From assembly GCA_938034715.1 (NCBI GenBank), contig CALHMM010000093.1, positions 1 through 11,005 of the forward strand: a stretch of DNA of 11,005 nucleotides. Direction: 5' to 3'. The stretch comes from Minisyncoccota bacterium. Its GTDB lineage: Bacteria > Patescibacteriota > Minisyncoccia > Moranbacterales > GCA-2747515. Below, in pieces: positions 5,248 to 11,005 of the stretch. The position numbers and the translations under genes were made by a program. Positions within the stretch are counted from its first letter, which is position 1, and each line of letters begins with the position of its first letter. The notes beneath the pieces were generated by a model, which made no database searches, had not been told where the DNA came from, and saw only the letters and a program-made list of their open reading frames with translations.

Positions 5248-5310
5248 AAAATATTAATTACTGTATGATTTACCTATAGTATACATGACCCCAATGATAA
5301 TATAAATATC
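5248..5310. promoter_or_regulatory. divergent ypfJ/yciB-like intergenic region
   Basis: These 63 very AT-rich bases must hold the promoters for ypfJ (minus) and the yciB-like gene (plus). Several -10-like sequences are present (TATAGT and TATACA on plus, TATACT on minus), but none has a well-spaced -35 box, so I do not place either promoter. Because the gap is so short, the two transcripts probably compete or are co-regulated. Confidence 0.35.
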
Positions 5311-5895
5311 ATGAAATTATACTCTAAAACCATAAAGATCCTCTTGTCATTTTTTATACTTGAGGGCCTACCTGTGATACTATTTTTTATCGTGTTCGCT
5401 TTTAAAGGATTTTTTCCAGCAGTCTTGACGCTTGCCAGTGCTTCCACTGTCTCCGTTATCGCATCTATAATACTTCACAAACGTATACCCTACTTTGCTT
5501 TGCTAGTAGCAAGCACCACGATAATTGCCGCTACTGCGACTTACATCACTGACGACCCAAAAATCCTCATAACACGTGACACATTGTATTACAGCATCTT
5601 CGGATTATCACTACTACTTGCCGCTCAAAAAAACATTCTCATACTCAAAAAAATGCTCATTACAGTTTTTGGGATAGATGATATCGCTTGGAAAATACTG
5701 CAACTACGATGGGGCATAGTTCTACTATTCTCTGGTATACTAAATGCCTTCATTGGAAATACGCTCTCAGAAAACGCTTGGGCGTTTTACAAAGCCTCCC
5801 TACTATTTGTATTTCTGATCTTTGCAACTTACCAATTAACCCTATCAAAAAAGCACCGTCTAGACGGCACAAATGATTACGGCATTTGGTCATAA
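5311..5895 (+). CDS. YciB/IspZ-like inner-membrane protein
   Basis: This 194-residue membrane protein has about five or six helices (near 8-30, 34-56, 60-79, 91-107, 134-152 and 161-178). It follows the order of the YciB (intracellular septation protein A) family. LEGLPVILFFIVFAFKGFFPAVLTL is at the N-terminus. TDDPKILITRDTLYYSIFGLSLL matches the family's short DD-x4-KPT-x3-GLFALxLL loop-helix segment. DIAWKILQLRWGIVLLFSGILNAFI matches the conserved W-x3-N-x-x-W-x4-F-x-x-GxLN pattern, and ENAWAFYKA corresponds to ETWVNFK. YciB in Escherichia coli is linked to envelope synthesis and stability. The match is by motif order and several positions differ, so I give no gene symbol. It ends 11 bases from the stop of a convergent small gene, and an inverted repeat spans both 3' ends. 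Confidence 0.72.
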   Translation: MKLYSKTIKILLSFFILEGLPVILFFIVFAFKGFFPAVLTLASASTVSVIASIILHKRIPYFALLVASTTIIAATATYITDDPKILITRDTLYYSIFGLSLLLAAQKNILILKKMLITVFGIDDIAWKILQLRWGIVLLFSGILNAFIGNTLSENAWAFYKASLLFVFLIFATYQLTLSKKHRLDGTNDYGIWS

Positions 5896-5919
5896 AACAA
5901 ATAACCTATCGGACCAAAT
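5884..5919. terminator. inverted repeat spanning two convergent stop codons
   Basis: ATTTGGTC (5884-5891) and GACCAAAT (5912-5919) form a perfect 8-bp stem. Its 20-base loop contains the TAA of the yciB-like gene and the TAG of the small minus-strand gene. Neither strand has a T-run after the stem, so it may protect 3' ends or terminate weakly in both directions rather than act as a classical intrinsic terminator. Confidence 0.45.
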
Positions 5920-6019
5920 CAACGATAATATAGAGCAAGACAATAAAAGTAACCACGCACACCATGATAGAAATGGGTGCATGTGGCAAACTAAACACTC
6001 TCTCCAAAAATTTTTTCAT
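5906..6019 (-). CDS. small single-span membrane protein, 37 residues, unknown
   Basis: ATG at 6019 opens a 37-codon frame ending in TAG at 5906-5908. The product has a charged N-terminus (MKKFLERVFS), a short SLPHAPIS segment, then one hydrophobic helix of about 19 residues (IMVCVVTFIVLLYIIVDLV), and a final R. It begins 44 bases after the HupE-like stop in the same direction. Its A/T-only leader (ATATATTTATG) resembles those of other genes here. It fills an otherwise empty 168-base gap. I recognise no family. Its position suggests a small partner of the HupE-like transporter, in the manner of small accessory subunits of membrane complexes. That role is inferred from position. The coding call rests on start context, helix design and spacing. 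Confidence 0.6.
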   Translation of the reverse strand: MKKFLERVFSLPHAPISIMVCVVTFIVLLYIIVDLVR

Positions 6020-6063
6020 AAATATATCTTTTAAAAAAGTATAGCACAACACCCACCGTACAA

Positions 6064-6936
6064 TCACAACCTTTCAAAAAACCAATATAAAGCCATTGCG
6101 CAAATCATAAGTGCAGACACCTGCACAAAAACCTTGTGCAGTGACGGTTTTTTAGAAATAAACATAAGCACAGGCACAGCAAGTAAAACAATAATGATCT
6201 GACCAACCTCTACACCAATATTAAAAAATGCGAGAGAAGAAATATAATCAGCAGGAGCAACGCGCAAACCATCAAACACACTAGCAAAGCCTAGGCCATG
6301 AAACAGCCCAAACAAAAAGATTACCCCAAGCCGGCTATGAAAATTCCCAAAGAACGCATACCGTGACAAAAACACACTCGTAAGCGCCATATAAGCAATT
6401 GATAGGGCAATGATAGGCTCCACCACTTTAGGAGAAACCGTTATGACTCCTAGACCAGCAAAAACCAACGTAATGGAATGTGCAATCGTAAACGTCGTGA
6501 TCATCGCTACAAGTCTGCGCCACGGCACAGTAACTAGTAATAATGTCAGCACAAAGAGAACGTGATCAATTCCTTCAAGAATATGAAAAATGCCCAAAGA
6601 AATAAAAAGGCGCAGATTTTCACCTAAACTTAACCTGCCATTCTTCACATCCAACAAAAGGCTCGCTCGCTCGCTTGTCGACATCTCCGCAACGCTAAAA
6701 AGATCGGTATCCGGTGCAGAGGCGCTATGTGTCGCCTGAATACGCTCCAACTCTTCGAGGCCAAAGTTTTGTATAATAAACTCTTCCACATCAGCATCTG
6801 TTGCTTGAGGATTTTCAATGATATAAGCATTTACTTCTGGGGGTAAGAGTGGATGCGCATGTACTTGTGGTGCAAATATCACAAGCCCAACCCCAAACAA
6901 TACAGACATTAAAACACTCCTCATAAAAATCAACAT
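6064..6936 (-). CDS. HupE/UreJ-type membrane protein with secreted N-terminal region
   Basis: This 290-residue protein belongs to the HupE/UreJ_2 group of putative nickel/cobalt or other metal permeases. A signal peptide ends near VHA-HP (cut after about residue 27), followed by about 80 mostly polar residues outside the membrane. Six or seven helices follow from about residue 108. Conserved intramembrane motifs are FHILEGIDHVLFVL (H118, D124, H125), TIAHSITL (H153), EPIIALSIAYMA (E173), FLFGLFHGLGFA (H213) and FNIGVEVGQ (E243). These His/Asp/Glu residues are the likely metal ligands. No hydrogenase or urease gene is nearby, so the usual substrate argument from context fails. The start is ATG 6936, six bases after the upstream membrane gene; ATG 6924 is an alternative. 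It is followed by a 37-residue membrane peptide. Confidence 0.88.
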   Translation of the reverse strand: MLIFMRSVLMSVLFGVGLVIFAPQVHAHPLLPPEVNAYIIENPQATDADVEEFIIQNFGLEELERIQATHSASAPDTDLFSVAEMSTSERASLLLDVKNGRLSLGENLRLFISLGIFHILEGIDHVLFVLTLLLVTVPWRRLVAMITTFTIAHSITLVFAGLGVITVSPKVVEPIIALSIAYMALTSVFLSRYAFFGNFHSRLGVIFLFGLFHGLGFASVFDGLRVAPADYISSLAFFNIGVEVGQIIIVLLAVPVLMFISKKPSLHKVFVQVSALMICAMALYWFFERL

Positions 6937-6942
6937 GTAAAT

Positions 6943-7359
6943 TTAATCACGGTCGACATATACACCTCCAGTTGCAGGTCGCACGACATCCTGCGGCTTT
7001 GCAAAAGCATATAAGTAAAGAGCAAAAAACAGTGGCAATGCAAAAATCAAAAATGGAAAAGCCAGAACAAACTGTGAAAGCGGATACTTCTCGAGAACAT
7101 CAGCAGGAAGCGGAAGCAAAAAAAGATAAAACCCATTCCACACAACAAAAGCAGGGAGAAAAAGGCGCCACAACGCATGCGATTGATTATATTTCTGCCA
7201 AGCAAAGAGAAATAATCCAACCATAGCAATAACCGTCATGACCAAATCAATTGTCTCCCATACACGCCAATATTCATGAGACTTATATGCGATAATCACA
7301 CTCGCACCATAAAGCCAGAAAAAAAGCTTCCACAATAAATAATATGATGACCTACGCAT
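6943..7359 (-). CDS. four-helix membrane protein, family not recognised
   Basis: This 138-residue protein has four predicted helices (about 8-25, 37-54, 62-83 and 95-118). Aromatic residues are frequent, for example in LWKLFFWLYGAS and FVVWNGFYLFLLPLP. The N-terminus is basic (MRRSSYY) and the short tail is polar (QDVVRPATGGVYVDRD). I see no motif tied to a known enzyme or transporter family. It is the first gene of a tight operon, with the HupE-like gene six bases downstream. A shared function in metal uptake or membrane complex assembly is plausible but unproven. A TATAAT sequence lies three bases before the ATG, too close to serve as its -10 box. The superoxide dismutase terminator lies just upstream, so the operon must have its own promoter in 7360-7445, which I could not place. 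Confidence 0.75.
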   Translation of the reverse strand: MRRSSYYLLWKLFFWLYGASVIIAYKSHEYWRVWETIDLVMTVIAMVGLFLFAWQKYNQSHALWRLFLPAFVVWNGFYLFLLPLPADVLEKYPLSQFVLAFPFLIFALPLFFALYLYAFAKPQDVVRPATGGVYVDRD

Positions 7360-7445
7360 AGCATTATAAAAATTGTTATGCTCTTAGAATATATTTTGAA
7401 TCTTTCTTGTTATTAGTGTGACACATATTTACTTTTTTTCAAAAC

Positions 7446-7475
7446 AAAAAAACTCACACAACAGTGTGAATTTTT
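7446..7475 (-). terminator. Rho-independent terminator after superoxide dismutase
   Basis: On the minus strand TCACAC-TGTT-GTGTGA (7469-7454) leads into seven T (7452-7446). Five A-T pairs across one mismatch extend the stem, and the plus strand also ends in a T-run. It starts about 17 bases after the sod stop and closes the glyoxalase-to-superoxide-dismutase gene group. Confidence 0.85.
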
Positions 7476-7491
7476 CTATCAAACAATACTG

Positions 7492-8097
7492 CTATGATTC
7501 ATATCTCTTAAGAGCTTCATCCCAGTTAATAATGTGCTCCAATGCTTCGAGATAATCTTTACGTCTGTTCTGATAGTGAAGATAGTAGGCATGTTCCCAC
7601 AAATCTATACCAACCAATGGATTAAGACCTTCGCCGTATAGCTTACTCATCACAGGATTGTCCTGATTTGGTGTAGTCATGATAGACACCACGCCCTGAT
7701 CATCACTTACTAGCCAGACCCAGCCTGATCCAAACCGTCCCATCCCTTCTTCTACTATAGCTGAAAGACATTTTTTCTCAGAGCCAAAAGCCTTTTGCAC
7801 AGCTTCTAGCAGAGATCCAGAAAGCTCAGTTTTTTCTGGAGAAAGATTCTGCCAAAAAAGCATGTGATTATAATACCCACCTGCATTGTTGCGAAATACA
7901 GCAGGACTTTTCTCATCGATACTACTGACAATCTCATGCAAATTCATCTCTCCCATATCGTGACCATCGAGATAGCTATTAAACTTATCGAGATACGCTT
8001 GATGATGTTTCGTATAGTGAATCTCCATAGTCATCGCATCAATATGCGGCTCGAGATCTGCAAATCCATATCCCAACTCTGGCAAAGTATACATCAT
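7492..8097 (-). CDS. sodA: superoxide dismutase, Fe/Mn family (Mn-type residues)
   Basis: This 201-residue cytoplasmic enzyme converts superoxide to hydrogen peroxide and oxygen. The metal ligands are H27 (MEIHYTKHH), H78 (GGYYNHMLFW), D165 and H169 (DLWEHAYYLHYQNRRKDYL). H31 and Y35 complete the active-site gateway, and W82 and W126/W128 line the pocket. Glycines at 73-74 together with Q145 (TTPNQDNPVM) follow the manganese-type pattern, whereas iron enzymes use a Gln near residue 70. Mn or cambialistic use is therefore predicted. The first of two adjacent ATG codons is at 8097; starting at the second changes only one residue. No signal peptide is present. It is the last gene before a strong terminator and 67 bases after the EamA gene, so cotranscription is likely, although an additional promoter in that gap cannot be excluded. 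Confidence 0.96.
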   Translation of the reverse strand: MMYTLPELGYGFADLEPHIDAMTMEIHYTKHHQAYLDKFNSYLDGHDMGEMNLHEIVSSIDEKSPAVFRNNAGGYYNHMLFWQNLSPEKTELSGSLLEAVQKAFGSEKKCLSAIVEEGMGRFGSGWVWLVSDDQGVVSIMTTPNQDNPVMSKLYGEGLNPLVGIDLWEHAYYLHYQNRRKDYLEALEHIINWDEALKRYES

Positions 8098-8164
8098 AAT
8101 ACTTATTTAGTGATTAATTCTTCATACCTTTATCATACACGCTGTACGCAAATTACAACAGATA

Positions 8165-9094
8165 CTAGTCTTTACTTGCGCCAATACGAGTCAATCGAGT
8201 AAGCGCAAACAAAACTATACCAATCCCTACAACCTGTGAAAGACTGAGTGACTCATTAAGAAAAAAGTAGTTGACAACCACCGCACCAACAGGAAAACCT
8301 AGCTCAGCTAGTGTAGCCACGCTAGCACGCGTATGCTTAAGTCCGAGATAATAGAGAAATAGCGCACCGACCCCAGTAATCACAGAAATCACAAAAAGAT
8401 AGAAAAAATCCTGTCCATCCAAATATTGCACTTCTCCTATTGCACCTGTCACACTCGTCACAACAAGAAGGAAAACAAATCCCAGTAAGAATCGCAGTGC
8501 AACAAGTGATTTGAAATTCAAATCTGCAAGCATATACCGTCCCATCACAGTAGAGCTAGCCCACAAAAAAGCGGCACCGATAGCCAAAAATACCCCCATC
8601 ACACTAGGATCGAGCTCTTCACCGACAAATAATTGCGGCGTAAATTTGGGAAAGCTTACAATATATGCACCCACTAATGCGATAGTAGTAAAGACCCAAA
8701 AATTCTTACCAGGTTTTTCTTTGAGAATCATCATCGCCAAAAAAATTGCGATCAATGGTTGCAATTTCTGAAGCAATATAATAGTAGATGGATTTTGTGG
8801 CATATGAGAAAAAGCCATTGTAAAAAGCAACAAAGCAAGTGCACTACCACCAACACCGATCACAACAACAGCGCCCCACTGCTTAAGGGATAAAGCAAAA
8901 ATCTCCTTACGATAAATCCATAAAAATGGAGAGACGATGAGCAGGCCAATAAAGTGTTGCGCTAGCACGATAAAAGTAGGACTCAGATCTTGCGTCAAAT
9001 GCACCCGAAAAGGCGCATCGCTCGCCCATAGCAAAGCTGCCACAAAAACAAAGTACACGCCATATTTTGAACTAAGTGTGATAATTTTTTCCAT
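8165..9094 (-). CDS. EamA/DMT-superfamily transporter
   Basis: This protein of 309 residues has ten membrane helices arranged as two EamA repeats. The first runs from about residue 13 to 147 and includes LQKLQPLIAIFLAMMILKEKP; the second runs from about 165 to 300 and includes LAELGFPVGAVVVNYFFLNESLS. The paired helix-9/10-like motifs ending in KE and NE are characteristic of the drug/metabolite transporter superfamily. Substrates cannot be read from sequence; metabolite or amino-acid efflux is common in the family. I prefer ATG 9094 to the GTG at 9109, which adds only MYTRI and has no better ribosome site. It lies between the HAD and superoxide dismutase genes on the same strand. In that setting export of a toxic metabolite is possible, but this is inference. 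Confidence 0.9.
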   Translation of the reverse strand: MEKIITLSSKYGVYFVFVAALLWASDAPFRVHLTQDLSPTFIVLAQHFIGLLIVSPFLWIYRKEIFALSLKQWGAVVVIGVGGSALALLLFTMAFSHMPQNPSTIILLQKLQPLIAIFLAMMILKEKPGKNFWVFTTIALVGAYIVSFPKFTPQLFVGEELDPSVMGVFLAIGAAFLWASSTVMGRYMLADLNFKSLVALRFLLGFVFLLVVTSVTGAIGEVQYLDGQDFFYLFVISVITGVGALFLYYLGLKHTRASVATLAELGFPVGAVVVNYFFLNESLSLSQVVGIGIVLFALTRLTRIGASKD

Positions 9095-9168
9095 GATCCT
9101 AGTGTACACGACGCACAGTCAGGCGACAATACACAGCAACAAAAAATGCCTCACTTCCACTTTCTGCG

Positions 9169-9573
9169 TTATTCATTTTTATCCATCAACAAATCAAACT
9201 CAAATCGAAATTGCTCCATATCTCTATAACAAATAATATGCATTCCCAAATCCTTTGCAGCGCGTGTAAAATCTTGCCGATCATCTACAAATACAACTTC
9301 AGAAAATTCTACACTCAATTTCTCCACAGCAGTTGAATAAATTTCTTTCTCTGGCTTACAGCAACCCACATCACCAGACAATATTTGCACATCAAACAAA
9401 CCCTGAACTTCCTGTGGCAAAAGAGAATCAATCTCAGATCTCGATGCATTGGAGAGGATACCACAAACAAACTGCGGCTTAATACGCTCTTTGATGTACG
9501 CGGTTAATCCTTCATTGCAACCGCCATCCACATAGAGCACGCCATAGCAATCAAAGATAAATGCTTTTATCAT
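9169..9573 (-). CDS. small HAD-superfamily hydrolase with DxY in motif I
   Basis: This protein of 134 residues (138 if a TTG at 9585 is used) has all four HAD motifs. They are FDCYGVL (nucleophile D8 from the ATG), ILSNAS (motif II serine), CCKPEKEIY (motif III lysine) and VVFVDDRQDF (motif IV aspartates). The second motif I Asp, the usual acid/base in phosphatases, is Tyr. DxY is found in 2-haloacid-dehalogenase-like members, so a standard phosphatase role should not be assumed. The cap between motifs I and II is very short (about 25 residues), which would leave an open active site and perhaps allow a macromolecular substrate or dependence on a partner. ATG 9573 is preferred; the frame starts 19 bases after the glyoxalase stop. 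Confidence 0.85.
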   Translation of the reverse strand: MIKAFIFDCYGVLYVDGGCNEGLTAYIKERIKPQFVCGILSNASRSEIDSLLPQEVQGLFDVQILSGDVGCCKPEKEIYSTAVEKLSVEFSEVVFVDDRQDFTRAAKDLGMHIICYRDMEQFRFEFDLLMDKNE

Positions 9574-9592
9574 TTTTTGATTCAATTACAGG

Positions 9593-10048
9593 TTACCAGC
9601 TACCCACATTCTCTTGCGACAACCATGGCTCTGCAGGCTCCAATGCATCATTTTTTTGTAATAACTCTATAGAAATCCCATCAGGTGATTTGATAAACGC
9701 CATACGTCCATCCCGCGGCGGTCGATTAATCGTCACTCCCTTAGCTTGCAAGTCAGCACAACTTTCGTAAATGTCATCAACTTCATATGCTAAATGTCCG
9801 AAATTTCTTCCACTGTCATACTCTTCAAGCGTCCCATCAACTCCAGGCCAGTTATAGGTAAGCTCCACAAGTGGTGATTTCTGGGCCTTTGCTTGCACCA
9901 GATCATCTGGCGCACTCAGAAACACCAGCGTAAACCGACCTTCTTTGTTTTCTTTTCTATGGGTTTCTATAAGTCCAAATTTCTCACACCAAAAATCCAT
10001 CGACTGCTCAAGATCTTTTACGCGAACCATTGTATGTAAGTATTTCAT
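9593..10048 (-). CDS. gloA: glyoxalase I (lactoylglutathione lyase), VOC family
   Basis: This 151-residue protein has the vicinal-oxygen-chelate fold in two beta-alpha-beta-beta-beta halves. It aligns by eye with bacterial GloA: LHTMVRVKDLEQSMDFW at the start, VELTYNW, FGHLAYEVDD, and SPDGISIELL. The four metal ligands are H5, E62, H85 and E128, matching the Ni/Co-type bacterial enzyme. It should isomerise the methylglyoxal-glutathione hemithioacetal to S-lactoylglutathione in the cytoplasm. The insert around 46-59 and the tail beyond residue 130 are slightly longer than in the Escherichia coli protein. It leads the HAD-EamA-sodA gene group, and its ATG sits inside one copy of a 14-bp direct repeat. 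Whether this organism makes glutathione cannot be told from the window; another thiol cofactor is possible. Confidence 0.93.
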   Translation of the reverse strand: MKYLHTMVRVKDLEQSMDFWCEKFGLIETHRKENKEGRFTLVFLSAPDDLVQAKAQKSPLVELTYNWPGVDGTLEEYDSGRNFGHLAYEVDDIYESCADLQAKGVTINRPPRDGRMAFIKSPDGISIELLQKNDALEPAEPWLSQENVGSW

Positions 10049-10093
10049 AATGCTGTAAACTAAATTGCAATAATTAAAGTAATGCTGTACACT
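10048..10093. repeat. 14-bp direct repeat pair in the gloA/baiN-like divergent region
   Basis: TAATGCTGTAAACT at 10048-10061 and TAATGCTGTACACT at 10080-10093 differ at one base and lie 32 bases apart, close to three helical turns. The first copy contains the first base of the gloA start codon; the second contains the proposed -10 box of the flavoprotein gene. They may be a pair of regulator sites serving both genes, or chance in AT-rich DNA. Confidence 0.6.
10065..10093 (+). promoter_or_regulatory. candidate promoter of the BaiN-like gene
   Basis: TTGCAA (10065-10070) and TACACT (10088-10093) are spaced by 17 bases, with four of six consensus matches each. A start near 10100 would leave a leader of about 70 bases. 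The boxes are imperfect, so the call is tentative. Confidence 0.35.
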
Positions 10094-10120
10094 TCCATTC
10101 TTACGCGATCTCCTAACAAA

Positions 10121-10157
10121 AGCAAGGGAGAGAGGAAATCTAAAAATAGTCCTTGCT
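10121..10157 (+). other. leader hairpin upstream of the BaiN-like gene
   Basis: AGCAAGG (10121-10127) and CCTTGCT (10151-10157) form a perfect 7-bp stem with a purine-rich 23-base loop (GGAGAGAGG). An alternative stem, TCTCC (10109-10113) with GGAGA (10127-10131), shares G10127 with it, so the two cannot both form fully. This could be a simple regulatory leader; there is no T-run and I recognise no riboswitch family. Confidence 0.3.
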
Positions 10158-10170
10158 ACTCAATAGAAAT

Positions 10171-11005
10171 ATGTCACCCAACCAAAGATTACAAAGAAAA
10201 ACCTACGACCTCATCGTCATCGGAGGTGGCGCTTCAGGACTCATGGCGGCAGGCATAGCAGCCAAAAGAGGAAAAGACGTGCTGCTTTTGGAAAAAAACA
10301 CAGTCCTTGGCAAAAAACTCTCCATAACAGGTGGCGGTAGATGCAACATCACCAACGCCACTTTTGACACGCACGCTTTTCTTGAAAAATTCCCAGAAAG
10401 TAAAAAATTCCTCTATTCACCTTTCACAATTTTTGCCGTACAGCAGACATATGATTTCTTTGAAAAAACCCTAAACCTACCACTGAAAACACAAGCCAGA
10501 GAAAGAGTCTTTCCACGATCCGAAAAAGCCTCGGACGTAACAAGAGCACTAGAAAGTTACGCGATCAACCATGGAGTAGAAATCATTTGTAACTCGCCAG
10601 TCAATCAAATCAAAGCCACCAAAAAATCAGTCACCTCTGTCTTATCCAATAAAAAAAATTATTACGCAAAAAAGTTTCTCCTTGCAACAGGAGGATTAGC
10701 AGCGCCAGAAACAGGCTCCACAGGTGACGGATTTGCTTTCCTCAAGCAACTCGGACACACAGTAAGCAAACCAGATCCAAGCATCGTCCCACTCACAACG
10801 GACGCCAAGTGGCTCCACAAATGCACCGGCACCACACTAAAGGATGTAAAGATTACGTTTGAGCAAACTAACCACAAAAAAATAGTAGCCTCCGGAAACA
10901 TCCTCCTAACACACTTTGGATTATCTGGACCTCTAATTCTCAATCACGCCAAAAAAGTAAACACACTCCTCAAAGACGGAAATGTACAAACATCGATAGA
11001 CTTAT
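10171..11005 (+). CDS. BaiN/HI0933-type NAD(P)/FAD-dependent oxidoreductase, 3' end outside window
   Basis: The frame from ATG 10171 stays open for 278 codons to the right edge. The Rossmann dinucleotide motif is at about 16-21 (VIGGGASGLMAAGIAAKRG). The family hallmark LGKKLSITGGGRCNITNA follows at about 48-65. Further family segments are FSP-like YSPFTIFA, RVFPRSEKA, the second FAD-contact motif LLATGGLAAPETGSTGDGFAFL (about 171-192), and LLTHFGLSGPLIL near the edge. Family members are about 400 residues long, so roughly two thirds are present. BaiN was proposed in bile-acid dehydroxylation in gut clostridia, but most relatives have unknown substrates, so only a flavin redox role is supported. 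It is divergent from gloA. The start lacks a Shine-Dalgarno sequence, as do most genes here. Confidence 0.92.
   Translation, partial: MSPNQRLQRKTYDLIVIGGGASGLMAAGIAAKRGKDVLLLEKNTVLGKKLSITGGGRCNITNATFDTHAFLEKFPESKKFLYSPFTIFAVQQTYDFFEKTLNLPLKTQARERVFPRSEKASDVTRALESYAINHGVEIICNSPVNQIKATKKSVTSVLSNKKNYYAKKFLLATGGLAAPETGSTGDGFAFLKQLGHTVSKPDPSIVPLTTDAKWLHKCTGTTLKDVKITFEQTNHKKIVASGNILLTHFGLSGPLILNHAKKVNTLLKDGNVQTSIDL

Noticed and set aside
5771..5788. AAAACGC/GCGTTTT hairpin with TTGG loop as an internal terminator
   Set aside because: It lies within a conserved coding segment of the yciB-like gene (ENAWAFYK) with only four T. It is best explained by codon content, though it could weakly attenuate.
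7355..7369. TATAAT just before the four-helix membrane gene as its -10 box
   Set aside because: It lies three bases before the ATG, so transcription would start inside the gene, and no -35 box is correctly spaced.
10662..10943. 93-codon minus-strand frame
   Set aside because: It is wholly antisense to the flavoprotein gene, which shows strong family motifs in this stretch.

Overview
The window is AT-rich bacterial chromosome with short intergenic gaps. Most genes are on the minus strand. All reading frames use the standard code, and TGA is a normal stop (for example in the GFA and HupE genes). Nearly every start codon lacks a Shine-Dalgarno sequence and sits behind an A/T-only stretch, often ATATTTTATG. 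With the compact layout and the repertoire of small membrane and stress proteins, this suggests a Patescibacteria/CPR-like lineage. That assignment is an inference from style, not from a marker gene, and I hold it with low to moderate confidence.

Region by region: (1) At 1-1740 a minus-strand operon runs arsR-type repressor, YCII-domain protein, MAPEG membrane protein, GFA-domain zinc protein, possibly followed by a partial gene cut by the left edge. It starts from a near-consensus promoter whose -10 box and start codon are covered by a 20-bp palindrome, a textbook autorepression arrangement. (2) At 1740-3055 an XRE-type regulator lies between terminators, with a strong promoter and the only convincing Shine-Dalgarno sequence in the window. 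Next to it is tRNA-Ala(GGC), whose 5' end is caught in a perfect 63-bp tandem duplication. A tRNA-3'-end-like relic on the far side of the XRE gene hints at an old tRNA-associated insertion. (3) At 3108-5247 a minus operon encodes a YpfJ-type zinc metallopeptidase, a DUF2177 membrane protein and a DUF1295 membrane enzyme. (4) At 5311-5895 a YciB/IspZ-like membrane protein is divergent from ypfJ. (5) At 5906-7359 a minus operon holds an unrecognised four-helix membrane protein, a HupE/UreJ-type protein with a secreted N-terminal region, and an overlooked 37-residue single-span protein. (6) At 7446-10048 a likely stress operon runs glyoxalase I, small HAD protein, EamA transporter, Mn-type superoxide dismutase, and ends at a clear terminator. 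(7) From 10171 to the right edge is the start of a BaiN/HI0933-type flavoprotein, divergent from glyoxalase I.

Functionally, several genes belong to families linked to thiol or glutathione chemistry and to aldehyde or oxidative stress (GFA, MAPEG, glyoxalase I, superoxide dismutase). No thiol biosynthesis gene is in the window. I see no CRISPR array, rRNA, transposase, or defence system. The most unusual items are the tRNA-linked tandem duplication, the HupE-associated unknown membrane proteins, the XRE/relic segment and the shared non-Shine-Dalgarno start signature.
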